The position numbers and the translations under genes are program-made. A DNA stretch of 44,365 nt, taken from positions 1 through 44,365 of the forward strand of contig VGBZ01000019.1 of NCBI GenBank assembly GCA_016870275.1, read 5' to 3'. The notes under the pieces were generated by a model. It ran no database searches. It worked only from the letters and a program-made list of their open reading frames with translations, and was not told where the DNA came from. Source of the DNA: Actinomycetota bacterium. Its GTDB lineage: Bacteria; Actinomycetota; Acidimicrobiia; Acidimicrobiales; Microtrichaceae. Positions 25,481 to 34,330 of the stretch are shown here, piece by piece (positions within the stretch are counted from its first letter, which is position 1; each line of letters opens with the position of its first letter).

Positions 25481-27109
25481 GTGCCGTACAACATTGCCGA
25501 CCTGTTCGAACACACCGTCGACTCCGTGCCGGACCGGCTCTGCGTGATCGACGGCGACCGCCGCTTCACCTTCGCCGAGCTCGACGCCCGGGCCAACCAG
25601 TTCGGGCACTACCTCGACTCCGCTGGGGTGACCGCTGGCGACCACGTGGGGATCTACGGGTTCAACTCCGAGCAGTGGGTCACTGCGATGCTGGGATCAC
25701 TCAAGGTCCGAGCGGTCCCGATCAACATCAACTACCGCTACGTCGAGAGCGAACTTGCTCACATCATCAACAACGCCGGACTGGTGGCGTGCGTATTCGA
25801 CCAGACTTTCGCAGACCGGTTGTCGCATGTCGCTGGAGAGTCGCCGGACCTCCGAGTCTTCGTGCACATCGAGGACGACAGCGGTGCGGATGCCTCCGGG
25901 CTCCTCGGATCGGTCCCCTTCGAGCAGGCCGTGGCCAGCGGCTCGCCTGATCGCACCTTCCCGGCCCGCTCCGGCGACGACCACTACGTCATCTACACGG
26001 GCGGCACGACCGGCCTGCCCAAGGGGGTCGTGTGGCGCAGCGAGGACATCTACTTCGCACTCGGTCAGGGCATCGACGCGCTCACCGGCGAGAAGGTCGC
26101 CTCTGAGTTCACCAAGGCGGAACAGGCCGCTGCGTCCGAAGCGGGCATGGTCTTCTGCGTCATCCCGCCCCTCATGCACGGCGCTGCGCAGATCGCGACG
26201 ATGAGCCAGTGGTTCATCGGGACGACCATCGTGCTGCTCCCGAAGTTCGAACCCGACGCTGTCTGGGACCTAGTCGACGAACACGGCATCAACGCCATGC
26301 TCATCACCGGCGACGCCATCGGTCGGCCGCTCATCGAGGCGCTCGAAGCCGAGCCCGACCGGTGGGACGCGTCGAGCTTCATCGTGTTGTCCTCGAGTGC
26401 GGCGCTGTTCAGCCAGTCGGTCAAGGACCGGTTCCTGGAGCGGTTCCCCAACCTGATCATCACCGACTCGATCGGCTCGACCGAAGGCGGCTTCAACGGG
26501 ATCACCTACGCGGCCAAGGGCCAGGCGATCGAAGGGGGTGGACCCACCGTGGACCCCGGACCCGACGTGGTCGTCCTCGACGACGACCTGCAGCCGATCG
26601 AGCCCGGCGACGACCGCATCGGACGGCTCGCCCGCTCCGGGAACATCCCGATCGGCTACCACAACGACCCGATCAAGACCGCCGAGACGTTCGTCGAGGT
26701 TGACGGTCGTCGGTACGCCGTCGCCGGCGACTTCGCCCGGTGGACCGAGGACAGCCGCTTGGTGATGCTCGGCCGCGGCACGGTGAGCATCAACTCCGGC
26801 GGCGAGAAGATCTTCCCCGAGGAGGTCGAACAGGCCCTCAAGTCGCACCCGGCCGTATTCGACTGCATCGTCGTCGGGGTGCCGGACGAGCGCTGGGGTC
26901 AGCGCGTCGCTGCAGTGGTCCACTTCCGGGACGGTCACGACGCCACCGTCGAGGAACTCGCCGACCACGCCCGGTCCCACGTCGCCGGATACAAGGTCCC
27001 CCGTGAGCTCCACCGGGTCGAGGCGATCCAGCGGTCGCCGTCGGGCAAACCGGACTACCCGTGGGCCAAGCAGGTCGCGGAGTCCGGCGACCACCTCGTC
27101 ACCAACTGA
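25481..27109 (+). CDS. acyl-CoA synthetase (FadD19-like AMP-forming ligase)
   Basis: A 542-residue AMP-binding enzyme starting at GTG 25481. The ATP motif YTGGTTGLPKGVVWR with its VVWR extension, the DSIGSTEGG motif, the A8 hinge MLGRGTVSINSGGEKIFPEEVE and the catalytic lysine in RSPSGKPDY are all present. This subgroup (FadD19-like) activates steroid side chains or other bulky acids in actinobacteria. The substrate here cannot be read from sequence. It is convergent with a paralogue, with 18 bp between their stops. Confidence 0.88.
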   Translation: MPYNIADLFEHTVDSVPDRLCVIDGDRRFTFAELDARANQFGHYLDSAGVTAGDHVGIYGFNSEQWVTAMLGSLKVRAVPININYRYVESELAHIINNAGLVACVFDQTFADRLSHVAGESPDLRVFVHIEDDSGADASGLLGSVPFEQAVASGSPDRTFPARSGDDHYVIYTGGTTGLPKGVVWRSEDIYFALGQGIDALTGEKVASEFTKAEQAAASEAGMVFCVIPPLMHGAAQIATMSQWFIGTTIVLLPKFEPDAVWDLVDEHGINAMLITGDAIGRPLIEALEAEPDRWDASSFIVLSSSAALFSQSVKDRFLERFPNLIITDSIGSTEGGFNGITYAAKGQAIEGGGPTVDPGPDVVVLDDDLQPIEPGDDRIGRLARSGNIPIGYHNDPIKTAETFVEVDGRRYAVAGDFARWTEDSRLVMLGRGTVSINSGGEKIFPEEVEQALKSHPAVFDCIVVGVPDERWGQRVAAVVHFRDGHDATVEELADHARSHVAGYKVPRELHRVEAIQRSPSGKPDYPWAKQVAESGDHLVTN

Positions 27110-27127
27110 GTGTTCCGTGGCCGATCC

Positions 27128-28762
27128 TCAACCCGCTGACGCCACAACCTGACGCGCCCACCGGTAGTCGGCCTTGCCAGTCGGTGAGCGCTCGATCACC
27201 TCGACCACGACGAGCGCCTTGGGCAGCTTGTAGCCCGCAAGGTGTTCCCGGGCGTGCTCGGTGAGCTCCTCGAGGTCGACCCGCTCCCCGGAGACCGGTT
27301 GCACCACGACGGTCACCTGCTCCCCCCACCGCTCGTGCGGCACACCGACCACGACGCAGTCGTACACGGCGGCGTGCGACTTGAGGACCCCTTCGACCTC
27401 CTCGGGAAAGACCTTCTCGCCGCCGGAGTTGATACTGATCGACCCACGGCCGAGCAGGACGATCGAGCCGTCCTCAGCCACGCGGGCCATGTCGCCGTTG
27501 AGTGCGTAGCGGCGACCGTCCACCTCGACGAACGTCTCAGCGGTCTTGGCCGGATCGTTGCGGTAGCCGAGGGGCAGGTGTCCCGAGTGCGCCACCCGCC
27601 CGATGCGATCGTCGCCGGGCTCGATGGGTCGCAGGTCGTCGTCGAGGACCGCCGTGCCGGAGACGACCTGATCGAATTGCGCGGTCCCTGCACCTCGGGT
27701 CCCGGGCTCGAGCCGGCTACTGCCCTGGATCCCCGTCTCGGACGACCCGAACCCGTCGGTGAACACCACGCCGGGGAGAATCACCTGGAGTCGTTCACGC
27801 ACCGAACTCGACAACGGTGCACCTCCATTGGAGAAGGCGAACAACGACGACGTGTCGTACGGGCCGGTGCGCTCCCACTCGTCGCACAGCGGTCGGGCCA
27901 TGGCGTCGCCCACGACCGTCGTCGTCGACACCTGCTCCTCGGCGATGGTGCGCCACACGGTCGCAGGGTCGAAGGGACCCCGGTGCAGCACGACCCGTGC
28001 TCCGGCGAAGAGCCACATGAACGAGACCCACTGGGCGGCAGCGTGGATCAACGGTGCGAGTGCATAGAACGTGAAATCGAAGTCGACGATGCGGTCGAGC
28101 ATCTCGGCGGGCGACGTGACCGGGCCGGAGAGCCGCATCGGATCGCCGCCACCCAGGCAACCGAAGAACGCATCGCCCATGCGCCACTCGACTCCCTTCG
28201 GCCTGCCCGTCGTCCCGCCGGTGTAGATGATGTACCGGTCCTCATCTCCACGACCGGCGATCTCGGGTCGGTGATCCGGAGCCACCCGAGTGGCATCGTC
28301 GAACCACCGCACCTCGACGGCCCCCTCGGGCAGGAGAACCTCGGTGCTGTTGCCGACGACGAGCACGGATCGCAGGTCCGGCAGATCGTCGGCGATCGCC
28401 ACGACCCGCTCGAGGAGGTGTGCGTCCACCACGCCGACGACTGCAGCCGAGTCGGTGTAGAGGTACGCCAGTTCCTCAGCGGTGTACCGGTAGTTGACGT
28501 TGACCGGGACCGCCCGGATCTTCCAGGCCGCAATGAGCGTCTCGAGGTACTCCGAGGAGTTGCCGAGGTGGCACGCCACGGTGTCGCCGGGTCCGACTCC
28601 GAGCGACAGCAACACGTGCGCCAGTCGATTCGCCCGGCGTTCGAGTTCACCGTAGGTGAGTCGACGATCGCCGACGACGAGCGCCTGCCGATCCGCCGCC
28701 ACATCGGCCACCGCCTCCCAGATATCGGCGAAGTTGTAGGTGCTCAGGCCCGGTGCAGACAT
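27128..28762 (-). CDS. acyl-CoA synthetase (FadD19-like AMP-forming ligase), paralogue
   Basis: A 544-residue ligase with the same motifs as its convergent neighbour: YTGGTTGRPKGVEWR, SSETGIQGSS, LLGRGSISINSGGEKVFPEE and the catalytic lysine in RSPTGKADYRW. The common blocks (PIEPGDDRIGR, ETFVEVDGRRYA) indicate a duplication. ATG at 28762. A hairpin lies 55 bp upstream of its start, so it probably has its own promoter. Confidence 0.88.
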   Translation of the reverse strand: MSAPGLSTYNFADIWEAVADVAADRQALVVGDRRLTYGELERRANRLAHVLLSLGVGPGDTVACHLGNSSEYLETLIAAWKIRAVPVNVNYRYTAEELAYLYTDSAAVVGVVDAHLLERVVAIADDLPDLRSVLVVGNSTEVLLPEGAVEVRWFDDATRVAPDHRPEIAGRGDEDRYIIYTGGTTGRPKGVEWRMGDAFFGCLGGGDPMRLSGPVTSPAEMLDRIVDFDFTFYALAPLIHAAAQWVSFMWLFAGARVVLHRGPFDPATVWRTIAEEQVSTTTVVGDAMARPLCDEWERTGPYDTSSLFAFSNGGAPLSSSVRERLQVILPGVVFTDGFGSSETGIQGSSRLEPGTRGAGTAQFDQVVSGTAVLDDDLRPIEPGDDRIGRVAHSGHLPLGYRNDPAKTAETFVEVDGRRYALNGDMARVAEDGSIVLLGRGSISINSGGEKVFPEEVEGVLKSHAAVYDCVVVGVPHERWGEQVTVVVQPVSGERVDLEELTEHAREHLAGYKLPKALVVVEVIERSPTGKADYRWARQVVASAG

Positions 28763-28816
28763 GCGGGGAACTTATCCGAGGGCCAGCCGGACACTCCCGG
28801 GGCCGAGAGAACAGAA

Positions 28817-28849
28817 CGGGCCCCGGGGTGAGAACACACCCGGGGCCCG
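28817..28849 (-). terminator. intrinsic terminator-like hairpin (minus strand)
   Basis: A GC stem (cgggccccgggtg with caccccggggcccg, one bulged G) and a six-base loop are followed, on the minus strand, by TTCTGTTCTCT. It is oriented to end transcription coming from the TetR gene, whose stop is 183 bp upstream, before the ligase gene starts at 28762. Confidence 0.6.
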
Positions 28850-29032
28850 GAGAGGATCGCAACGCCAGCGATGGGGCGGGCGGACGTTGCAGTCCCAGAC
28901 GAGACTGTGGCTCAGCATCCTCCGGGAGTCTCCACTGGACCGCCAGGAGTTCACATTCCTGTTGCCAATCGAGCGCCCACCACCGCGCAGATGTTCAGTC
29001 CAACGATCGGCGCAGGAGTGGTTCGAATGACC

Positions 29033-30289
29033 TCAGGACGGGACGTTGACGAGTCGCAACGCCAGCGCCGCCACGACGTGCGGCGCCACCGCCGGCCGGG
29101 TGAGGCTGTACGAGAGGACCGTGTCGACGACGAGGCGACTGAGGTCGGTGCGTTCGCCATCGGTCCCGTTCACACCGATCGCCCGGAGCGCAGCCTGCAC
29201 CGCCAGATCGAGCGGAACATCGACGTGGATCCCGGGCCCGGATTCGAACACCGCCCGCTGACGCTCGAGTCCGAGCGCACCCCACACGATCGGGTCGATC
29301 CTGGCCAGGCGAGCGATCTCGCAGAGGTAGTCGGTGAGCGCCAGTTCGATGTCCTGGTCGAGCCGCCGCTCCACGGCCGCGCGCAACTCCTTCATGTAGC
29401 GGTGAACCGAGACTGCGGCCACCTCGTTGGAACTGCGGAACCGATCGGCGACCATACGGACGCTCGTTTCGGAGGCAGCAGCGACATCGGTCAGGCTGAC
29501 CTGGTTGGCGGGTCGGTCGAACAGGGGGGCCGCAGCGGCCGCCACGTGCCGCCGCCACTCGAGCAGTTCCGGATCGACTTCGTCGGGCCGACTCAACGAA
29601 CGCATCGACGCCTCGAGCTCGTCGATACCAAGCCGAGCGTGGTCGGGCTTCAGCACCGCGCTGAAGAACGCCACCATGGCGTCGGCTGCTAGATCGGGGC
29701 GGATCGACTCCGGATCGATCATGTACTGGTGGAGCAACCGCTCGACGGTCGCTGTTGCGATCCGGGCCACTTCCAGGCTGGTGAACGGCTCGACGAAGCG
29801 CAGCTGCTGCGAGACGCACACCGCGTCTATCAGCGCCGTGAACGACCCGAGATACTCACGCCACACGCCGTCACGGAGCCGTGCGGCAATGCGGTCGCCA
29901 TCTGCGCTCGACCCAGTGGCGGCGAGCGTTCGCATCAATCGCCTCTCGAAGACAGCCGACTCGGGGCGGACGAGTTCGTCCCAGTCGCCCTGAGCAGCGA
30001 GGCGCACGAGCTCCGAGGCATCCAAGCCGATGGAATCGGAGCCGAGCATCTCAGTGAGCACCCGCAGTGGCTCGAGGTCACGCTCCTCGACCAACGAGTC
30101 GATCATGGCCCAGGCGAGTCCCTCCTGACTGCCGAAGTGGTAGCTGACCGTCGACGGCGAGATGCCGATCTCCTCGGCGATGTCCCGCACGGACACCCCA
30201 GCGACCAACTGCACGACGCCCCGACGGTCGACGAGCCTCCATGCCGCCTCGATGATCGCTCTCCGGGCGCTCTCCCTCGATCTCGACAT
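29033..30289 (-). CDS. TetR-family regulator with two tandem TetR-like modules
   Basis: A 418-residue protein, about twice the family norm. I chose ATG 30289 (MSRSRESARRAII) with an AAGG-type site upstream over a TTG at 30313. The first DNA-binding domain is clear: VSVRDIAEEIGISPSTVSYHFGSQEGL. From about residue 235 a second, weaker TetR-like N-terminal domain appears (VSLTDVAAASETSVRMVADRFRSSNEV), followed by another helical ligand-type region. The fused architecture is seen in some actinobacterial regulators. It is downstream of the unknown 30345-31208 gene and 270 bp upstream of the ligase gene, which it might control. Confidence 0.82.
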   Translation of the reverse strand: MSRSRESARRAIIEAAWRLVDRRGVVQLVAGVSVRDIAEEIGISPSTVSYHFGSQEGLAWAMIDSLVEERDLEPLRVLTEMLGSDSIGLDASELVRLAAQGDWDELVRPESAVFERRLMRTLAATGSSADGDRIAARLRDGVWREYLGSFTALIDAVCVSQQLRFVEPFTSLEVARIATATVERLLHQYMIDPESIRPDLAADAMVAFFSAVLKPDHARLGIDELEASMRSLSRPDEVDPELLEWRRHVAAAAAPLFDRPANQVSLTDVAAASETSVRMVADRFRSSNEVAAVSVHRYMKELRAAVERRLDQDIELALTDYLCEIARLARIDPIVWGALGLERQRAVFESGPGIHVDVPLDLAVQAALRAIGVNGTDGERTDLSRLVVDTVLSYSLTRPAVAPHVVAALALRLVNVPS

Positions 30290-30344
30290 CGGTGACCCTT
30301 CCGTGTCGGCCAACCGGCCCTGCGGCCGACCGAACTCCCCGAAG

Positions 30345-31208
30345 TCAGGATGGCACAGCGAGCCGTCGACCCGGAAGCGTGGACCGTCTCACCCCAGTGC
30401 GCTGGATCACACCGACTGCGTCAGTCATGGAGTCGGTGTTGGCGCACCCACCGTCCTCGTGGCGCTGGAAGGTCGGGGTGACCCAGTTCGGCGCCGTGGT
30501 TCGGCCGTCGACACCGACCACCAACGGATCGGACCAGCGAACACTCACCGACGGAGCGTCACAACGGGCGAACACCTCTGACCAGACGAGACAGCCCGCC
30601 AGCTCGGAGCCACCCGGAACGAGCAGTCGCCGTATCTCCACACCCGGCCCTGCGGGCGTGCGGCGGTCCGAACCGAGCTCGACGATCGAACCGGTCCACG
30701 CAGTGGCGTCGCCGGTCACTCCGGCGAGCGCAATACGCAAACGGTACGGAACACCCGGCCGCCATTGGAAGTCACGTGTGTTGGGGTTCTGCGTCGAGGA
30801 CGGGAGCGTCGAGAGGGTTCCCTCGAGTTCCCGGCCGGTGTCGTCGTAGCCGCCCCAGTTCACCGCCGTCGACCCGGGGTGGCGAGCGAACCACTGCAGG
30901 CCGAGGTGGGCTCCACCTCGATGGTGTCCCGTCCGGTCGGTGAAGTCCGCCTGCAGTGCCCAGAAGTACAGCGAGTCGACCTGCGGTGGTTCGAGCACCT
31001 CGAGGGTCACCTCGGCCGAGGCGAACCGGCCGTCGATCTCCCACCGGAGGTGGAACGATGACGCACCGTTGGCCGATGGCGGGAGACCCGAGGTGCGTTC
31101 ACCGGCTCGCAGGAGACGCTCGAACCATCGGGCCACCCCACCAGCGTGGACCATGCCGGTCCCCGGGTCGAACTGCAGCAGATCCCGAGTGGCCGCGTAG
31201 AGTCCCAA
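30345..31208 (-). CDS. uncharacterised protein, possibly beta-sandwich
   Basis: A 287-residue protein of no family I recognise (269 residues if ATG 31154 is used instead of 31208). It is soluble, with no signal peptide. Alternating polar/hydrophobic stretches rich in tryptophan and glycine (RGGAHLGLQWFARHPGSTAV, VNWGGYDDTGRELEG, DFQWRPGVPYRLRIALAGV) suggest a lectin-like or concanavalin-like beta sandwich. It diverges from the amidohydrolase gene 9 bp away and is 55 bp upstream of the TetR gene on the same strand. Confidence 0.65.
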   Translation of the reverse strand: MGLYAATRDLLQFDPGTGMVHAGGVARWFERLLRAGERTSGLPPSANGASSFHLRWEIDGRFASAEVTLEVLEPPQVDSLYFWALQADFTDRTGHHRGGAHLGLQWFARHPGSTAVNWGGYDDTGRELEGTLSTLPSSTQNPNTRDFQWRPGVPYRLRIALAGVTGDATAWTGSIVELGSDRRTPAGPGVEIRRLLVPGGSELAGCLVWSEVFARCDAPSVSVRWSDPLVVGVDGRTTAPNWVTPTFQRHEDGGCANTDSMTDAVGVIQRTGVRRSTLPGRRLAVPS

Positions 31209-31217
31209 CCCGTGGGT

Positions 31218-32084
31218 ATGCCGACCGATCTCCCGATCATCGACACGATGATCGGGTTCCCGAGCACCGATCGTCGCGAGATCTACCGGTTCATGGCCGA
31301 CGACCTGCGCGACAGCGAATCAGGCACCTTCAAGATGCCGGCGCAGTACATGTTCAACGACGTACCCGCCGAGATCGAAGACGGTGTCGATCCCGTTGCC
31401 GTGACCCTCTACACGATGGACCGCTTCGGGATCGACCGGGGTCTGGTGAACGTGGGCAACGAGACACGGGAGGATCCGCGACGAGCGGTGCGGCAGCATC
31501 CGGGCCGGTTCCTCGCTGCGCTCGAGGTGGATCCCCGCCGCGGCGTCGATGAGATCCGGCGGATCCGCCGCTTCCACGAGGAGTTCGGACTCGTGGCGCT
31601 CTCGACGTTCCCGTCCGGCTACCGCACTGCCATCAACGAGGCCCCCTACTACCCGATCTACGCCACCGCCGTGGAACTCGGGCTGCCGATCTTCATCACC
31701 GTCGGCGTCCCCGGCCCGCGGCTACCGCTGGCACCCCAGAAGGTCGAGTATCTCGACGAGATCTGCTGGTTCTTCCCCGAGCTGACCGTGGTCATGCGCC
31801 ACGGTGCAGAGCCCTGGGAGGAACTCGCGGTCAAGCTGATGCTCAAGTGGCCCAACCTGCACTACTCCACCTCGGCGTTCGCTCCGAAGCACTACCCCAA
31901 GGCCATCATCGACTACGCCAACACCCGAGGCGGCGACAAGATCCTGTACGCCGGGTACTTCCCCGCCGGACTCACCTACGACCGCATCATGGACGAACTC
32001 CCGAACGTGCCGCTGCGGGATGAGGTCTGGCCGAAGTTCCTCCGCCACAACGCCGCTCGGGTCCTCGGACTCGAGTCGATCTGA
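31218..32084 (+). CDS. amidohydrolase-2 family protein
   Basis: A 288-residue amidohydrolase from ATG 31218. The N-terminal IIDTMIGFPS replaces the usual D-x-H with D-T-M. Later blocks AVELGLPIFITVGVPG, FPELTVVMRHGAEPW and KILYAGYFPAGLTY are those of the ACMSD/amidohydrolase-2 fold, ending in FLRHNAARVLGL. The missing first histidine pair suggests altered or absent metal binding at that site, as in a subset of actinobacterial members. The substrate is unknown. Confidence 0.85.
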   Translation: MPTDLPIIDTMIGFPSTDRREIYRFMADDLRDSESGTFKMPAQYMFNDVPAEIEDGVDPVAVTLYTMDRFGIDRGLVNVGNETREDPRRAVRQHPGRFLAALEVDPRRGVDEIRRIRRFHEEFGLVALSTFPSGYRTAINEAPYYPIYATAVELGLPIFITVGVPGPRLPLAPQKVEYLDEICWFFPELTVVMRHGAEPWEELAVKLMLKWPNLHYSTSAFAPKHYPKAIIDYANTRGGDKILYAGYFPAGLTYDRIMDELPNVPLRDEVWPKFLRHNAARVLGLESI

Positions 32085-32097
32085 CTCCAGCTGCGCC

Positions 32098-32715
32098 TCA
32101 GGCCTCGTCCGGGCCTGCGCCGAAGAGGAACCGGGCGGCCCCGGAGAGTTTCTCCACGAGTCGCTCCGGCGGCTCGATGCCCGTGATCCAACTCACCAGC
32201 GAGGCCAGCCAGACGTCGGTCAGGAGATCGATCGCCTCCTGAGGATCGATGTGTTCACCCTGGGGCGTACCGAGGCCCAGGGCGTCGGTGATGATCCGGC
32301 GCATCAAGTCCCGGACACCCGCCACGGCGGGGGCGACGGCCGGTCCACCGGTGACCAGCGCCCTGATGAGGGTCTCGGTGACTGACGGCTCCCGCAGCAA
32401 CGCCCGGTTGGCCCGACGGAGCACGTCGCTCACCCGCTCGACAGGATCGGTGCCCTCGGGCGGCCGAACCGCGAGCCGCTCCGCGAGGCCCGTCACCTGC
32501 TCGTGCATGAGCGAGACGAGCAGGTACTCCTTGGACGGGAAGTACCGGTACAGCGTCCCGAGCGCCACGCCCGAGTCCCGAGCGACCTCCCGCATCTGCA
32601 CCCCGTCCCAACCGCCTGTCCGGGCGAGCTCCACCGCAGCGTCGAGGATCCGTCGACGACGGTCCACCTGCGCCGGACTGAGATCCCGGCCGGTGTCGAC
32701 GTCGGCGGGATTCAC
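32098..32715 (-). CDS. TetR-family regulator, KstR-like
   Basis: A 205-residue regulator. GTG 32715 overlaps the methyltransferase stop (GTGA), so the longer frame to 33030 is rejected. The DNA-binding domain RRRRILDAAVELARTGGWDG, then VQMREVARDSGVALGTLYRYFPSKEYLLVSL, closely resembles KstR, the repressor of sterol and fatty-acid catabolism genes. The C-terminal ligand domain is of normal size. A consensus KstR operator is not obvious nearby, so the regulon is open. Confidence 0.85.
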   Translation of the reverse strand: MNPADVDTGRDLSPAQVDRRRRILDAAVELARTGGWDGVQMREVARDSGVALGTLYRYFPSKEYLLVSLMHEQVTGLAERLAVRPPEGTDPVERVSDVLRRANRALLREPSVTETLIRALVTGGPAVAPAVAGVRDLMRRIITDALGLGTPQGEHIDPQEAIDLLTDVWLASLVSWITGIEPPERLVEKLSGAARFLFGAGPDEA

Positions 32716-34253
32716 CGGCGCCGTCGCGAGGCGGACACCCCGATCGCCCCGGTTTGCGGTGACTGGGCCCCGAGCAACTGCTCGAAGCTCCCGACTGGAT
32801 CCTCGTCGAGGTCGACCACGGCGGTCACGGTGCCCGAGCGGACAGCTGCGGAGAGCATCGACCCGAGTGACGTGGACGGCCCGGGCAGCCCCGGTGCGAG
32901 GAGTACGACCCGGGCGGAGTCGTCGAGTGAACGAAGCGCCGAAGCGGTCCCGAGCGCCCGGAGGACCCCGTCGCTGCGACGCAGACCGGGACGGGTGGCG
33001 GAGTATCCGCCGCAGACGAGCACGTGCCACGGACCGTTGCGATCCGTGAACGCGACGTCGACGCTCAGGCCCGCACCGACTGCAACGTCGGTGAGCACCT
33101 CGCCGGGATCACCCCCGAACCCGGCGACGGCCGAGCGGACCACAACAGCGGCGCACTCTCTCGCCGAGCAACCCCGAGCGCGTGCGTCGGACAGGGCGAG
33201 AGGGCCGCCGTCTGATCGGACCTCGATCGGACCGGGTGCCGGGCGGCCTGTCAGAGCGGCTCGCTCGGCGGCCACCCGTTCGGCGGCCACGGCGAGGTAG
33301 TCGGCTTCCGTGTCGTATCCGACGTAGTGCCGCCCGGTGCGGAGCGCAGCGACCGCTGTCGTCCCTGCACCGACGAACGGATCGAGGACGAGATCACCGA
33401 GGTACGTGTACAGGCCGATCAGACGTTCGGGGAGCGCCACCGGGAACGGAGCGGGGTGACCGACCCGGGTGGCCGACTCGGGAGGGAACTCCCAGACGTC
33501 GAGGGTGGCATCCATGAACTCGTCCCGCTGCAACGTCGAGGCCCACGGCAGACCGATCCTGCGGCGATCAGCGACGTTGACCGCACGGTCGAACCGACCC
33601 TTGGACGCAATGATGATCCGCTCGGTGGTGTCACGCAGCACCGGGTTGCCCGGCCGCTGGAACGAACCCCAGGCACACGACCCCGCCGACCCTCGCTGCT
33701 TGAGCCAGACCACCTCGCCGCGCAGCAACAGGCGCAGACGGTCCTGCAGGATCGCCGTCACATCGGCTGCGAGCGAACGGAACGGCCGCCGCCCGAGATT
33801 GGCCACGTTGACGGCGATCCGCCCTCCGGGTTCGAGCGTGCGTACGCACTCACCGAACACATCGGTGAGCATCTCGAGGTACTCGACGTACGAACCCGGA
33901 ACCGGCCCTGCGCCCAACTCGGACTCGTAGTCCTTCCCGGCGAAGTACGGCGGTGAGGTCACGACCAGCGCCACGGAGTCCGATGGAACCGCACCCATGC
34001 TGCGGGCGTCGCCGCAGAACAACTCGTCGAGCGCCCGCTGGGTTGAGGGGTCAGCCGGTGAGGCGTCGAGGTCGAGTTGGGGGGCACTGAATCGGGCGTA
34101 GAACCCACTCGAGTCGTGCGACTCCCGTCTCGAGACTCCGAAGGTCGATGTCACGGTGCCACGACGTGACGATGCGCCAGAGTCGGTGGCGGCGGCGGGA
34201 TCGTCGACCGGCGCAGCATGTGGCGCGTCGGAACCGTCGGAACGGCGGGGCAC
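32712..34253 (-). CDS. DNA methyltransferase (amino-methyl, beta class), orphan, with C-terminal extension
   Basis: A 513-residue protein. The catalytic motif TSPPY is at 99-103 and precedes the SAM motif DPFVGAGTT at 291-299, the order of beta-class N4-cytosine/N6-adenine methyltransferases. SPPY is more common in N4-cytosine enzymes. The first 70 residues are disordered. About 175 residues after the methyltransferase core form an extra alpha/beta-looking domain (VLVCGGYSATRPG, ARVVLLAPGLPG) I do not recognise. No restriction endonuclease gene is adjacent. It overlaps the KstR-like gene by 4 bp. Confidence 0.87.
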   Translation of the reverse strand: MPRRSDGSDAPHAAPVDDPAAATDSGASSRRGTVTSTFGVSRRESHDSSGFYARFSAPQLDLDASPADPSTQRALDELFCGDARSMGAVPSDSVALVVTSPPYFAGKDYESELGAGPVPGSYVEYLEMLTDVFGECVRTLEPGGRIAVNVANLGRRPFRSLAADVTAILQDRLRLLLRGEVVWLKQRGSAGSCAWGSFQRPGNPVLRDTTERIIIASKGRFDRAVNVADRRRIGLPWASTLQRDEFMDATLDVWEFPPESATRVGHPAPFPVALPERLIGLYTYLGDLVLDPFVGAGTTAVAALRTGRHYVGYDTEADYLAVAAERVAAERAALTGRPAPGPIEVRSDGGPLALSDARARGCSARECAAVVVRSAVAGFGGDPGEVLTDVAVGAGLSVDVAFTDRNGPWHVLVCGGYSATRPGLRRSDGVLRALGTASALRSLDDSARVVLLAPGLPGPSTSLGSMLSAAVRSGTVTAVVDLDEDPVGSFEQLLGAQSPQTGAIGVSASRRRR

Positions 34254-34330
34254 GAAACGAGACTACGAGGCACCGGCTCACCGAGGAGTGATCCTGCAAT
34301 CGGTCCCGGTCCCGGTCCCGAGGACTGGGT

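Noticed and set aside
29015-29030. Possible tRNA T-loop (tggttcgaat)
   Set aside because: No acceptor stem, D arm or anticodon arm can be built around it on either strand.
32716-33030. Longer start for the KstR-like regulator
   Set aside because: The extension is an arginine-rich shadow of the methyltransferase gene; the GTG at 32715 gives a normal-length TetR protein and a GTGA overlap.
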